Source: Oscillatoria nigro-viridis PCC 7112 (GTDB lineage Bacteria > Cyanobacteriota > Cyanobacteriia > Cyanobacteriales > Microcoleaceae). From it: DNA of 64,000 nt. The stretch lies in assembly GCF_000317475.1 (NCBI RefSeq), contig NC_019729.1:5904501-5968500 (forward strand), in the 5' to 3' direction. Each line of letters begins with the position of its first letter. Position 1 is the stretch's first letter. The translations under genes were made by a program, and so were the position numbers. The notes under the pieces are model-generated. The model saw only the letters and a program-made list of their open reading frames with translations. It was not told the origin of the DNA and did not search any database. Below are positions 1 to 9,463 of the stretch, one piece after another.

Positions 1-2
1 AA

Positions 3-1004
3 GGAGATGTTTTTATTCATACAAAAATGGTCTGCGAAGCCTTAATATCTTCCCCAAATTGGCGGCAGCTTCCCGAAAAAGAGCGATCGATACTTTTTGC
101 CGCCGCTTTGCTGCACGATGTCGCAAAACCAACCTTTACAAAAATAGAAGCCGACGGCAGAATCAGCTCAAAAGGTCACGCCCGTCAAGGTGCGAGAATG
201 GTCAGACAAATTTTATCTCAATTCGAGCCGCCCGTGCAGTTTGAGATTCGCGAAACAGTGGTGGCGATCGTCCAATTCGGCAGTTTACCCATCTGGTTAA
301 TCGACAAACCCAACCCGCAGCAGTCCGTAATTAAAGTCAGTCAAGTTGTCCGCTGCGATTTCCTCGCACTTTTAGCCGAAGCAGACGTGCGCGGCCGCCA
401 CTGCGCCGACCAACAAGAATTGCTCGATAAAATAGAACTATTTCGGGAGTTTTGTCAAGAAAATTATTGTTGGGATTCTCCCCGACAATTCCCATCAGCA
501 CACAGCCGATTTATCTACTTCCGCAAAGAGAACGGAAACCCAGATTACGAAGCATTTGACGACACTAAATGCGAAGTAATTTTGATGTCCGGCTTGCCGG
601 GAAGCGGTAAAGATTATTGGATTCAGAAAAATCTCCCAAATTTGCCAGTAATCTCGCTGGATGCACTGCGAAAAGAGATGAATGTCCCTCCCGACGAAAC
701 CCCTGGAAATGTGGTCGCAGCCGCCAAAAAAAGAGCGCGCGAATACATGAATGAGGGGCGTTCTTTTGTGTGGAACGCCACGAATACAACTAAACAAATG
801 CGGCAGCAATTAATTGATTTTTTTGCGGCTTACCAAGCGCGCATTCGCATTGTTTATCTAGAAGTACCTCTAGAAGAAATATTGCAGCGGAATCGATCGC
901 GCACAGCAACAGTACCGGAAGCAGTCATTCGCAAATTAGCTGCGCGGCTGGATATTCCAGACATCACAGAAGCGCATCAAGTCGATCGGATCGTTAACAA
1001 TTAA
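3..1004 (+). CDS. HD phosphohydrolase / P-loop kinase fusion (5' end outside window)
   Basis: The reading frame is open to the window edge and reads GDVFIHTKMVCEAL before the first ATG at 27, so the true start lies upstream and the gene is partial. The N-terminal half has an HD-domain metal motif (LLHDVAKP) as in poly(A) polymerase/CCA-type HD domains. The C-terminal half is a small P-loop kinase with Walker A GLPGSGKD and the NATNTTKQMR stretch typical of T4 Pnkp-like kinases. The fusion suggests nucleic-acid end repair or nucleotide metabolism, but the substrate is unknown. The domain calls are firm and the role is inferred. Confidence 0.8.
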   Translation, partial: GDVFIHTKMVCEALISSPNWRQLPEKERSILFAAALLHDVAKPTFTKIEADGRISSKGHARQGARMVRQILSQFEPPVQFEIRETVVAIVQFGSLPIWLIDKPNPQQSVIKVSQVVRCDFLALLAEADVRGRHCADQQELLDKIELFREFCQENYCWDSPRQFPSAHSRFIYFRKENGNPDYEAFDDTKCEVILMSGLPGSGKDYWIQKNLPNLPVISLDALRKEMNVPPDETPGNVVAAAKKRAREYMNEGRSFVWNATNTTKQMRQQLIDFFAAYQARIRIVYLEVPLEEILQRNRSRTATVPEAVIRKLAARLDIPDITEAHQVDRIVNN

Positions 1005-1028
1005 TCTCCCTTGTTACCTCCAACTGTT

Positions 1029-1061
1029 AGAGCCCCGACTTCTTTAAGAAGTCGGGGCTCT
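1029..1061. repeat. Perfect 33-bp palindrome, possible terminator
   Basis: Arms of 16 bp (AGAGCCCCGACTTCTT and its complement) surround one central base. It sits between two convergent genes and could terminate either. A relative with the same design and the same trailing TCTGGGTATT lies at 53836-53868, so this is a dispersed repeat family rather than a private terminator. Confidence 0.75.
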
Positions 1062-1089
1062 GGGTATTAGGTTGGGGGTTTCCCTTGAA

Positions 1090-1299
1090 TCAATGAGTTT
1101 TATAATTTTTATCAGTCCAGCAGCGCGGCAAAACTTCGCCGGAGGGAAAAACTAATTTACTCTTCGGAAATTTTTCTGGATCTTGCTCTTCTTCACCTGC
1201 TTGATTTTGCCCCAATACCTCATTTTTGGTAGGGTTGACTAAAGCATCTACATCGAGAATTTTTATCAAGTCGCCTGATTCTTTTTCTTTTAAAAGCAT
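1090..1299 (-). CDS. Small conserved cyanobacterial protein
   Basis: A 69-residue acidic protein starting MLLKEKESGDLIKILDV, with the pattern GEEEQDPEKFPKSKLVFPSGE and ending in PRCWTDKNY. I recognise this as a conserved small protein of cyanobacteria, sometimes loosely annotated as acetyltransferase-like, with no established function. It lies 27 bp beyond the end of the alcohol dehydrogenase gene start region on the same strand, reading away from mutS. A purine-rich AAGGAGAAAC Shine-Dalgarno precedes the ATG. Confidence 0.7.
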   Translation of the reverse strand: MLLKEKESGDLIKILDVDALVNPTKNEVLGQNQAGEEEQDPEKFPKSKLVFPSGEVLPRCWTDKNYKTH

Positions 1300-1326
1300 A
1301 GTTTCTCCTTGTCAATTGAATGCAAG

Positions 1327-2493
1327 TTATGGTTTGAGGACAACTTTGATGCAGTTGTCTTTTTTGTTGAGGAAAATATCGTAGCCGTGGGGCGCTTCAT
1401 CCAATTTCATTCGGTGCGTAATTACGAATGACGGGTCAATTTCGCCTTTTTGAACGCGATCGAGCAAAGGCCCCAAATAGCGGTGAACGTGCGTCTGTCC
1501 CATTTTCAGGGTCAAGCCTTTGTTGAAAGCTGCACCTAATGGCACTTTGTCTGCGAAGCCGCCGTAAACGCCGGGAATTGAGACTGTACCGCCCTTGCGA
1601 CACGCGAGGATAACTTGTCGCAGGGCCGTAGGTCGATCGCTCTCCAACCGCACGGCTTGCTTAGCTTTGTCGTACAAAGCGTCGAGACCGGTGCCGTGGG
1701 CTTCCATCCCCACCGCGTCGATGCAAGAGTCGGGCCCGCGTCCCCCCGTCATTTCGGTGACAGCTTCCCCGGCGTCCATTTCTTCGTAATTGATGATTTC
1801 AGCTTTGGCCGCAGCCGCCATTTGCAAGCGTTCCGGTATGCGGTCGATCGCAATTACTCGATCGGCCCCCAGCATAAACGCGCTTCTGATCGCAAATTGT
1901 CCGACAGGCCCGCATCCCCAAACTGCGACAGTATCCCCCGGCTGAATGTCGCAGTTTTCTGCCGCCATGTAACCGGTAGGAAAGATATCGGTGAGGAACA
2001 ATACTTGTTCGTCAGAAAGTCCGTCGGGAATTTTTAAAGGGCCGACATCTGCAAACGGAACCCGCGCGTATTCTGCTTGACCTCCTGCATAGCCGCCCGT
2101 TAAATGCGAGTAGCCAAACAGTCCCGCCGGCGAATGACCGAACATTTTTTCAGCCAGCCCAGCATTGGGGTTGGAGTTGTCGCACAGCGACCACAAATCG
2201 CGGTTGCAAAAGAAGCAACTGCCGCAAGAAATAGTAAAAGGAATGACGATGCGATCGCCCTTTTTCAAGTTCTTGACTTCGCTGCCGAGTTCGACTACTT
2301 CCCCCATGAATTCGTGTCCCAGAATATCGCCCGATTGCATTGTCGGGATGAAGCCATTGTAGAGGTGTAAATCCGAGCCGCAGATTGCTGTAGACGTGAT
2401 TTTAACTATCGCATCGCGCGGGTTGATAATTGTTGGGTCTGGTACATGATCGACTCGCACATCATTTGCTCCGTGCCAGCAAAGAGCTTTCAT
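1327..2493 (-). CDS. Zinc-dependent alcohol dehydrogenase (glutathione-independent formaldehyde dehydrogenase-like)
   Basis: A 388-residue medium-chain dehydrogenase. Catalytic zinc ligands are visible in [13 protein letters not shown] (Cys about 38) and GHEFMGE (His about 60). The structural zinc cluster [15 protein letters not shown] lies near residues 90-104. The NAD(P) site is WGCGPVGQ near residue 190. The long form with an extra loop around [20 protein letters not shown] matches the FdhA-like subgroup acting on formaldehyde or short alcohols, although substrate cannot be read from sequence. The ATG is preceded by an AGAGGAAA Shine-Dalgarno. Confidence 0.88.
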   Translation of the reverse strand: MKALCWHGANDVRVDHVPDPTIINPRDAIVKITSTAICGSDLHLYNGFIPTMQSGDILGHEFMGEVVELGSEVKNLKKGDRIVIPFTISCGSCFFCNRDLWSLCDNSNPNAGLAEKMFGHSPAGLFGYSHLTGGYAGGQAEYARVPFADVGPLKIPDGLSDEQVLFLTDIFPTGYMAAENCDIQPGDTVAVWGCGPVGQFAIRSAFMLGADRVIAIDRIPERLQMAAAAKAEIINYEEMDAGEAVTEMTGGRGPDSCIDAVGMEAHGTGLDALYDKAKQAVRLESDRPTALRQVILACRKGGTVSIPGVYGGFADKVPLGAAFNKGLTLKMGQTHVHRYLGPLLDRVQKGEIDPSFVITHRMKLDEAPHGYDIFLNKKDNCIKVVLKP

Positions 2494-3207
2494 TATTTTT
2501 TTCCTCTAGTTAACTAATAGCTGGCCGATTTTTGCTTCTCAATCTTAAATTTACTACGCCGATTAATTATCTGCTTGGATATTTTAATGTTAAGCATATA
2601 AAATATAGTTTATCTCTATCCTAGGTATAATTTATAAATCTATCTTCCGGCTGTTTCCAATAACAACAATGTCAAGTTAATCCTCTAACTAAAGTGCGGG
2701 ATATTTCACATTCTTCTGTTAACCCCCAACAGTTATAGCAACCGCGCCCGACGGTGAGAACGTTCTTAATTGCTGAAACCGTTGCCGAAGATTGCTTCTG
2801 ACTTCTCTTTTAGATAACTAAAGCCTTTTTCCTTTTTCCTTTTTCCTTCTTCTTTCTTCCTTCTACATCTGCTATAACAGCTAACAACTACATAGCTGAG
2901 ATTGTTTTTGTCGATCGCCGCTCGCTCCCTTCTCACAATCAATAAACTTTCCGCATTTTGCCTCACTATAGCCGCTATTTTTACTCACTTGAGATAAACA
3001 GCGACCAAAAACTTCTCACGTAAAAGCGGGTTTATCAATTATTAAACAGGGTGCGCGGCTTTTGTATAGCTCAACACTTCACCCCAATCAGGAGAATTAC
3101 GCACCCTGCTTAAGGAGGATTAATCGTCAAATATTGTATATTAGTTATAGCTAAAAGCCGAGCTTGCGCTAAAGTTGTTAAAGATTAAAATTTATCGATC
3201 GCCTTTT
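2494..3207. other. Gene-free interval upstream of mutS
   Basis: About 700 bp without a credible gene. It is AT-rich with a pyrimidine run of TTTTTCC units near 2821-2865. An inverted repeat (CAGGGTGCG at 3047-3055, CGCACCCTG at 3100-3108) lies about 100 bp before mutS. An open frame at 2766-2966 on the minus strand has low-complexity Lys/Glu composition from the pyrimidine tract and is not convincing. Confidence 0.6.
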
Positions 3208-5835
3208 ATGCCTTACACTGCATCTACCCCAACAGATCCCAATCAACCCAACATCCGCAATGCCGACTACCGCCTACTAGAATTCACCAAGCTGACACCG
3301 ATGATGCAGCGGTATGTGGAAGTGAAAGAACAGTATCCCCACGCACTTTTATTGTTTCGAGTCGGAGATTTTTTTGAGTGTTTTTTCCAAGATGCAGTTA
3401 CTATTTCGCAGGAATTAGAACTTGTTTGTACTAGCAAAGAAAGCGGCAAAGAAATTGGCAGAGTGCCGATGACGGGAGTACCGCACCACGCCCTCGACCG
3501 CTACACCTCAATGTTAGTAGAAAAAGGTTATGCCGTGGTAGTTTGCGACCAAGTTGAAGATGCCTCGATTGCTGCTAGAGAAGGTCGTCAAGTCAAGCGA
3601 GAAATTACCCGCATTCTCACTCCCGGAACTTTGACTGATGACGGAATGCTCAAACCCAGACAAAATAATTTTTTAGCAGCAGTCGTCATTGCTGGGGAAC
3701 ATTGGGGATTGGCTTATACAGATATTTCTACGGGAGAATTCGTCACTACCCAAGCAGACAGTTTAGAACAATTAACCTTAGAATTGCTGCGCTTGCAACC
3801 TTCGGAAGTCTTGGTACCGACTAATGCGCCGGATTTGGTGACTATGTTGAGGCCCGGAGAGAAATCCGAGCATTTGCCCGATTGTTTGCCGAATTCGTTT
3901 TGCTATTCTTTGCGATCGCAAATTCCGTTTAGTTTGTCCGAAGCAAAACAGAGAATCCTGCAAAAGTTCAAAGTGCGATCGCTCGAAGGCCTGGGATGCG
4001 GACACCTTTCCCTCGCAGTGCGCGCCGCCGGCGGTTTGCTGCAATATATCGAAGAAACTCAAAAGGAAAAAGCAGTTTCTTTGCAAAGATTGCACACTTA
4101 CACTCTCACCGATTTTCTCATACTCGACTACCAAACCCGCCGCAATCTCGAAATTACTCAAACAGTGAGAGATGGGGTTTTTCACGGTTCGCTGCTGTGG
4201 GCTATAGACAAAACCAGCACCGCAATGGGAGGCCGCGCTTTGCGCCGCTGGGTGCTGCAACCTCTGCTCAACATTAAAGGCATTTGCGCCCGACACGACA
4301 CGATTCAAGAATTAGTAGAAAATAACGGTCTGCGCCAAGATTTGCAGCAGTTGCTGCGCCAAATTTACGACATCGAAAGACTGACAGGCCGCGCCGGTTC
4401 GGGAACAGCTAGCGCGCGGGATTTGGTCGCTTTAGCTGATTCTCTCTCGAAACTGCCGGCATTAGCCTCCATCGCAGCCCAAGGGATCTCGCCCTATTTG
4501 AAAGCGCTGCAAAATGTACCGCCAATTCTAGAAGAATTAGCAAATACAATTCACGCTCACTTAGTTGATGAACCGCCGATTCATTTAAAAGAAGGAGGTT
4601 TGATTCGCTCGGGAATCAATCCCATGCTAGATGAAATGCGCCACACTGCATCAGCAGACCAAGAATGGATTGCAAATTTAGAAGCAACTGAGAGAAAACG
4701 CACCGGAATTTCTAATTTAAAAGTAGGCTACAATAAAGCTTTCGGCTATTACATCAGCATTACTAAATCGAAAGTAGACCAAGTGCCGAAGGACTACACC
4801 CGCAAGCAAACTCTCACCAATGAAGAACGCTACAGCACTGAAGAATTAAAAGAAAGGGAAGTGCGAATTCTGACAGCGCGGGAAGATTTAAATCAATTGG
4901 AATACGATATTTTTGCTAAAGTGCGATCGGAGGTAGGAGAACAGGCCGAAATTATTCGCAACGTTTCCCGCGCCGTGGCGGCTGCAGATGTTTTGTGCGG
5001 TTTAGCAGAAGTAGCAGTTTACCAGAATTACTGCCGCCCGACTATGACAGAAAGTCGGGAAATTAAAATTATTGAAGGTTGTCATCCTGTGGTGGAAAAG
5101 TCTTTGCCGCCCGGATTTTTTGTACCTAATTCGGCTTTTTTGGGTCGGGAAAAATCGCTAAACCGCCCAGATTTAATTATTTTAACCGGGCCGAATGCTA
5201 GCGGGAAAAGCTGCTACTTGCGGCAGGTGGGTTTGATCCAGTTAATGGCGCAGATGGGCAGTTTTGTGCCGGCGAAAGCTGCGAGTTTGGGAATTTGCGA
5301 TCGCATTTTTACCCGCGTCGGCGCAGTAGATGATTTGGCGACCGGTCAGTCTACGTTTATGGTAGAAATGAACGAAACTGCAAATATTCTCAATCACGCG
5401 ACGCCGCAATCGTTGGTTTTGTTAGATGAAATTGGCAGGGGAACAGCGACGTTTGACGGACTGTCAATTGCTTGGTCTGTGGCAGAATATTTAGCAACTG
5501 AGATTCGGGCGCGGACAATTTTTGCGACTCACTATCACGAGTTAAATGAGTTAGCTTCTATTTTAGATAATGTCGCAAATTATCAAGTGACAGTGAAAGA
5601 ATTGCCGGATCAAATCGTTTTTTTGCACCAAGTTCAGCCGGGAGGTGCTGACAAATCTTACGGAATTGAAGCGGGCAGATTGGCCGGTTTACCGCCGTCG
5701 GTGATTGACCGGGCGAGACAAGTGATGAAGCAGATTGAGAAACATAGCAAAATTGCGATCGGGCTGCGGAAAGGTGTTAAAAAAGATGGCAAAAAAGAGT
5801 CTGAGGGCGAACAGTTGGATATTTTTGAGGGTTGA
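3208..5835 (+). CDS. mutS: DNA mismatch repair protein MutS
   Basis: MutS recognises mispaired bases and recruits MutL in post-replicative repair. The mismatch-binding Phe-x-Glu motif is present in VGDFFECF (residues 55-57 from the ATG). The ATPase has Walker A GPNASGKS (about 661-668), Walker B/signature [12 protein letters not shown] (about 739) and FATHYHEL. The MutS1-type connector, lever and clamp regions are complete, giving 875 residues. An upstream in-frame TTG at 3175 would add 11 residues. I prefer the ATG at 3208 because the family begins near PYTASTPTD-like sequence and the added residues look non-conserved. Confidence 0.96.
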   Translation: MPYTASTPTDPNQPNIRNADYRLLEFTKLTPMMQRYVEVKEQYPHALLLFRVGDFFECFFQDAVTISQELELVCTSKESGKEIGRVPMTGVPHHALDRYTSMLVEKGYAVVVCDQVEDASIAAREGRQVKREITRILTPGTLTDDGMLKPRQNNFLAAVVIAGEHWGLAYTDISTGEFVTTQADSLEQLTLELLRLQPSEVLVPTNAPDLVTMLRPGEKSEHLPDCLPNSFCYSLRSQIPFSLSEAKQRILQKFKVRSLEGLGCGHLSLAVRAAGGLLQYIEETQKEKAVSLQRLHTYTLTDFLILDYQTRRNLEITQTVRDGVFHGSLLWAIDKTSTAMGGRALRRWVLQPLLNIKGICARHDTIQELVENNGLRQDLQQLLRQIYDIERLTGRAGSGTASARDLVALADSLSKLPALASIAAQGISPYLKALQNVPPILEELANTIHAHLVDEPPIHLKEGGLIRSGINPMLDEMRHTASADQEWIANLEATERKRTGISNLKVGYNKAFGYYISITKSKVDQVPKDYTRKQTLTNEERYSTEELKEREVRILTAREDLNQLEYDIFAKVRSEVGEQAEIIRNVSRAVAAADVLCGLAEVAVYQNYCRPTMTESREIKIIEGCHPVVEKSLPPGFFVPNSAFLGREKSLNRPDLIILTGPNASGKSCYLRQVGLIQLMAQMGSFVPAKAASLGICDRIFTRVGAVDDLATGQSTFMVEMNETANILNHATPQSLVLLDEIGRGTATFDGLSIAWSVAEYLATEIRARTIFATHYHELNELASILDNVANYQVTVKELPDQIVFLHQVQPGGADKSYGIEAGRLAGLPPSVIDRARQVMKQIEKHSKIAIGLRKGVKKDGKKESEGEQLDIFEG

Positions 5836-5857
5836 AAGTTTTCCTAGGTAAAAAATT

Positions 5858-5990
5858 GTAGTAACTTCTATATTGCACCATTTTCAATAAGCCTTTCAGG
5901 GGCGGGCGGGACACCCCACAAGAAAATTTAATTTTTGTGGAACAGGCATCCTGCCTGTTCTTGAGCATGGTGCAATATCTCAGTTACTAC
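5858..5990. mobile_element. 133-bp MITE-like element
   Basis: Terminal inverted repeats of 24 bp (GTAGTAACTtctaTATTGC... at 5858-5881, complement at 5967-5990) match at 21 of 24 positions. The interior holds a GAACAGG...CCTGTTC hairpin and a GGGCGGGCGGGACACCCC segment, and no reading frame. It lies directly downstream of mutS. No clear target duplication is visible. Confidence 0.65.
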
Positions 5991-6022
5991 TTTTACTACA
6001 AATCAGGAACTCTCCAGCAACT

Positions 6023-6733
6023 CTAACGCCCATTTTGCAAATTTCTTACCTCTTTGTGCACGCTCATCCCAATTTCCAAAGCCTCATTTAGCAACCGCCC
6101 GTATTCCGTCGCCCGATCGCTCACATCCACCGCCATCAAAGCAGCCAAATTACTTTCAATATTAGCAAATAACTCGTAACGGCGGCCGATAAATTGCTGA
6201 TTTTCCCTGAGAATCCTCTCTGTTTTCAAAGCACACACTAAACTTTCTCTAGTGATTTTTAATGCCTCAATTGCATCTGCTCGGTTAATTAAATTGGCTT
6301 GTAAATTGCCAGCAGCCGTTAGGCGATCGATAATATCTAAAGCCTGAATCACCTCATGATACTTCTCAACTTCATCCAGCAGACCCGCTAGCGTTTCCAG
6401 AGGTTTTGCCTTCACCCATTTATAGACATTCCAAGCCACAGTAATCGCCAGCGACAAACCCAAAGTTATTTGTAAAACCCTGACAAATATCTCAGCATCG
6501 CTAAATGAACCAACATTATGTTTATTGACCAGCAAAGCCACAGGCAGCGAGACAACAAGCGTCACGCAAAATATCAGCAACTCATGCAACAACAGAGCAA
6601 ACAGCTTTTTGCGGTCCCGGAGTGCAGCAGGTATATAAAAATTCCCTGCAAAACCGTCGCTCAAAGCTATTCCGCTCAAATCCTCCAACTCCTTCTCAGG
6701 AATTCTCAACTCATCCAAATCCGCTTGTATCAC
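6023..6733 (-). CDS. Hypothetical membrane protein with helical cytoplasmic domain
   Basis: A 236-residue protein with two predicted membrane helices (LLIFCVTLVVSLPVALLV and VLQITLGLSLAITVAWNVY, roughly residues 53-100). A helical, charged C-terminal domain rich in Glu/Leu/Arg follows. I do not recognise a family. It follows the membrane gene at 6763-7479 by 29 bp on the same strand, so the two probably form an operon and may act together. Its start ATG is preceded by AAGGAGA. Confidence 0.7.
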   Translation of the reverse strand: MIQADLDELRIPEKELEDLSGIALSDGFAGNFYIPAALRDRKKLFALLLHELLIFCVTLVVSLPVALLVNKHNVGSFSDAEIFVRVLQITLGLSLAITVAWNVYKWVKAKPLETLAGLLDEVEKYHEVIQALDIIDRLTAAGNLQANLINRADAIEALKITRESLVCALKTERILRENQQFIGRRYELFANIESNLAALMAVDVSDRATEYGRLLNEALEIGMSVHKEVRNLQNGR

Positions 6734-6762
6734 TATTTAAAATCTCCTTAAATTGGGATTAA

Positions 6763-7479
6763 TTACGATCCTCCCAGAGACATAATTGATTGCCACAGAC
6801 TAAGATAAAAATTGCTTTCTCGGTTTCGGAATAGTTGAAAAGCTTGTCCAGGTGCGCCAAAAAAAGGTCTCAGCGTCCATCCCAACTGACTGCCAACAAA
6901 CGCATAGAGTCCCAACCAAAAGCGCAAAATATTTAGCCTGATGTCTTTGCCTTCCGTATCTTGTTCGGACAAAAAGTGCATTCCTTGATAAATGAAACTT
7001 ACCCCCAAAAATCCTGTGATTGCCATAATAGCAACATTCAGCAACAAATAAAAAGTGTAATTGGTACTGCTGATGAGAAAAAACAGACTGACAGGTGCAA
7101 ATCCAAACAGCAAAATGCTAATCATCGCCATCGCTGTCATCAACAATGTCAAATACTGCTCAAAAGTTCGTTTTGAACCAAACATGACATTAAAAAAGTA
7201 CAGCGTGGGAAAGCAGATAATCAGTGTCAGCAAGTAAAGTGCTGGCAGTTTAATTGCTGAAACCAGACATTGCATCCACGTACTAGATGCGCCTAATATC
7301 GCTCCGTAAATGCCAAAAAATACGGTACTAGAAATCAACAAACCGAAAATTTTAGATTTTAGCTTGACACCTTGGCGAATTTCTTCCAGAAACTGTTGCC
7401 GTTCCCGCAGCAAATACATTACTACTGAAAAATATTTCACGGGCTCTCCTTGTGACTGATGCGACTCCGAATCAGTCAT
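6763..7479 (-). CDS. Multi-pass membrane protein (Yip1-like)
   Basis: A 238-residue protein with five or so hydrophobic helices, including GLLISSTVFFGIYGAILG, LPALYLLTLIICFPTLYFF, ISILLFGFAPVSLFFLI and a C-terminal pair. A short basic segment (YLLRERQQFLEEIRQG) precedes the first helix. The arrangement resembles cyanobacterial Yip1-like proteins. No catalytic residues are visible and the function is unknown. It is the first gene of the pair with 6023-6733. A GGAGAGCC Shine-Dalgarno-like stretch lies after the ATG, so the start is less certain. Confidence 0.7.
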   Translation of the reverse strand: MTDSESHQSQGEPVKYFSVVMYLLRERQQFLEEIRQGVKLKSKIFGLLISSTVFFGIYGAILGASSTWMQCLVSAIKLPALYLLTLIICFPTLYFFNVMFGSKRTFEQYLTLLMTAMAMISILLFGFAPVSLFFLISSTNYTFYLLLNVAIMAITGFLGVSFIYQGMHFLSEQDTEGKDIRLNILRFWLGLYAFVGSQLGWTLRPFFGAPGQAFQLFRNRESNFYLSLWQSIMSLGGS

Positions 7480-7792
7480 AACTCAAGCTGAGTGCGCTTG
7501 GCAAGCTTGGCAAATCAGGGCACTCTATGTTAACCCATTATTCTTGTACCCAGCTCACCACAAGCTCAGAGGTGGAGGCGTTTTGAGAGATACTTGCAAA
7601 CCTAAACGGCTCAAACTGAATACAGTTATGCTTTGTATTCAATTTGTATTCATTTATCTCCAAATTGTCTCCAAAAAGGGCGATCGGGTAGTTATGTGAT
7701 ACTCAGTTGATACTCTGTTTGGTCGTTCCGCAGTCAAATTGTATTCATTTTGTATCCAATTTCTAGTTAATCCGACCGCTCGACAACCGAGA
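7480..7792. other. Gene-free interval resembling the right end of a lost element
   Basis: The interval carries paired 9-mers, TTGTATTCA at 7633 and 7644, TTATCTCCA/TTGTCTCCA at 7654 and 7665, and TTGTATTCA/TTGTATCCA at 7739 and 7750, each pair 11 bp apart. It then has ATTTCTAGTTAA before the repeat shared with the right att site. The same order of motifs occurs inside the right end of the neighbouring element (16771-16835). This is best read as the scar of an earlier related insertion. Confidence 0.5.
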
Positions 7793-7898
7793 AAATCAGC
7801 AATAAAAAACCTCAAACCGTTGATTTCTGGTGGGTTTGAGGTTTTTGTAGGCGCAAGCGGGCAGCGGGAATCGAACCCGCATAGTTAGCTTGGAAGGC
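7793..7898. repeat. attL: left attachment repeat with tRNA-Gly 3' remnant
   Basis: It contains a terminator-like hairpin (CCTCAAACC 7810-7818, GGTTTGAGG 7833-7841, reading towards lower coordinates into a T-run) and a 3' tRNA-Gly fragment at 7857-7898. Similarity to attR stops after GGAAGGC, inside the 5' strand of the anticodon stem. Just inside the element are short inverted repeats (AGGGA/TCCCT and GAACTG/CAGTTC at about 7901-7940). Confidence 0.9.
7857..7898 (-). pseudogene. tRNA-Gly 3'-half remnant
   Basis: This is the acceptor 3' strand, T arm and anticodon arm portion of the tRNA-Gly at 16920-16989, base for base. The D arm and 5' acceptor strand are missing, so it cannot fold into a tRNA. 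It is the chromosomal 3' half displaced when the element integrated. Confidence 0.9.
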
Positions 7899-7969
7899 GG
7901 TAGGGAGAAATCCCTGAACTGCTTGCCTGCAAACAGTTCTAGTTATTGTGGCATGAGGCTGTTAGGAAA

Positions 7970-7989
7970 TTGTATTCATTCTGTATTCA
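7970..7989 (+). promoter_or_regulatory. Arm-type-like paired repeat at the left end of the element
   Basis: TTGTATTCA at 7970-7978 and CTGTATTCA at 7981-7989, 11 bp apart, about 70 bp inside attL and 40 bp before the integrase start. The pairing and phasing copy those at the right end (16771 and 16782), as expected for recombinase arm sites. They could also serve as an integrase operator. Confidence 0.55.
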
Positions 7990-8030
7990 AACGGGTATTA
8001 TGTGGGTGCTGAGTTGTCAAAAAAAAAATT

Positions 8031-9269
8031 ATGGTCAATCTTCCACCAAGCAAAGCTAAAAAAGGTTCCGTAGTCGTTCAAACCAATCAGGGCCGACTAC
8101 GCTTGCAGATGCCGAGACAGCTTTGTGGAGGGCATCAAAAATTCCTGTACCTGAATCTGGCAGATACCCCTGAGAACTGGGAATTGGCAGAAGCTAAAGC
8201 ACGGGTGATTGAATCTGACATCAAGTTTGAGCGGTTTGACCCCACACTCAAAAAGTACAAGTCACAGACTCACTTGACTGTTGTTGAGACAATCAAGCCT
8301 AAGCCGGAACTGACGCTGACTAAGTTGTTTGCTAAATACTTGGAATTCAAGAAGCCAGCACTCAAGGCGACAACTTTCAACTACTTGGTAACGGGCATTC
8401 AAAGTTATATTGACCGTTGCCCCTACCAGCCTCTGTCAGAGGACTGTGCTTTGCAGGTACGCGCTTGGCTGTTGGAGGATACGACTAACAGCATGACTAA
8501 GAGGATTTTGACTCACCTAAATGCAGCGGTTAAATGGGGGATTAAGTTCAAGATTGTTAAGGGTTTAACTGTATCCCCGTTTGAGGGACTAGCAGCGGAA
8601 TTGCCTAAGCATAACTGGGAAAGCGACCCGGAACCAAACGCATTTACAGCACAAGAAAAAGAGCTGGTGTTGGAGGCTTTCAAAAACCACAGAGGGACTT
8701 GGAACGGGAGGGGAGAAACCGGGCAAAAGTTTTGTTTTTACTACCCAATGGTGCAGTTCTGGCTGCTGACTGGATGCCGTCCCTCTGAAGCTGTGGGTTT
8801 GAGGTGGTGTGACATTGCCCCTGACTTTTCTCACATTGTGTTTAACGGGAGCATACAACACCCAAGCGGTAAGGAGACAAGGGTTGACGGCAGCAAAAAC
8901 AATAAGCGGCGCAAATTTCCTTGCAATCAAGAATTGATTCAGTTGCTAAAAAGTATCAAGCCACAAAATCTGACTGACAAAGATAGGTTAGTTTTCCCAT
9001 CACCTGTTAAGGGCAAGGCGATTAATTACAACAATTTCACTAAGCAGGTATGGCACAAATTAGTTGACCCGATTACCGAAAAAACCAGGCAACACGAACA
9101 GGATTGTAAGACAACTACCCCTTACTCGTGCCGGGATACTTTCATTAGCGAACAGGTTGGCAAGGGTGTGCCGAGTGCGGTGGTTGCTAAATGGTGTGAT
9201 ACGTCGGAAAGGGTGATTAATTCTGTGTATTTAGACGGCAAGATTTTGGAGCATTTACGCCCGCTTTGA
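8031..9269 (+). CDS. Tyrosine recombinase (integrase)
   Basis: A 412-residue phage-type integrase that would recombine attP on the element with the tRNA-Gly attB. An N-terminal arm/core-binding region (residues 1-200, including TLTKLFAKYLEFKKPALKATT) precedes the catalytic domain. Visible catalytic residues are Arg250 in TGCRPSEA, a likely Lys near 290 in SKNNKRRKF, Arg368 in YSCRDTF and the nucleophile Tyr400 in SVYLDGK. The usual His of HxxR is Tyr365 here, and the usual LGH box reads WCDTS. These variants occur in divergent cyanobacterial integrases but deserve a check. The gene lies beside attL. Confidence 0.9.
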   Translation: MVNLPPSKAKKGSVVVQTNQGRLRLQMPRQLCGGHQKFLYLNLADTPENWELAEAKARVIESDIKFERFDPTLKKYKSQTHLTVVETIKPKPELTLTKLFAKYLEFKKPALKATTFNYLVTGIQSYIDRCPYQPLSEDCALQVRAWLLEDTTNSMTKRILTHLNAAVKWGIKFKIVKGLTVSPFEGLAAELPKHNWESDPEPNAFTAQEKELVLEAFKNHRGTWNGRGETGQKFCFYYPMVQFWLLTGCRPSEAVGLRWCDIAPDFSHIVFNGSIQHPSGKETRVDGSKNNKRRKFPCNQELIQLLKSIKPQNLTDKDRLVFPSPVKGKAINYNNFTKQVWHKLVDPITEKTRQHEQDCKTTTPYSCRDTFISEQVGKGVPSAVVAKWCDTSERVINSVYLDGKILEHLRPL

Positions 9270-9425
9270 TGCTGTTAGGATGTTGATTCTAGGGACAACT
9301 TTTGGGACATAAAACTTTACAGTTCCTGTGTTGACAAGGAAGTGGAAGTCTGCAATCGTGAGTAACTAAGGAAGATTGTTGCGCGGTTGACGAGCACTGG
9401 AAATGCTAGCCAAACCACGACTTCC

Positions 9426-9451
9426 CCAAACCGTTCTCTAACAACGTTTGG
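9426..9451 (+). promoter_or_regulatory. Inverted repeat just before the operon's first gene
   Basis: CCAAACCGTT (9426-9435) and AACGTTTGG (9443-9451) form an inverted repeat with one bulged base, ending 12 bp before the ATG at 9464. It could be an operator or a leader hairpin. A TTGACA hexamer at about 9332 lies upstream, but I find no convincing -10 partner. Confidence 0.35.
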
Positions 9452-9463
9452 AGCCTATAAATT

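Noticed and set aside
2766-2966. 66-codon minus-strand frame upstream of mutS
   Set aside because: Its Lys/Glu run comes from a pyrimidine-rich tract; no conserved features.
3778-4308. Long minus-strand reading frame inside mutS
   Set aside because: It lies opposite strongly conserved MutS sequence and has no family-like features.
7857-7898. Second tRNA gene
   Set aside because: Only the 3' half is present; the 5' acceptor strand and D arm are missing.
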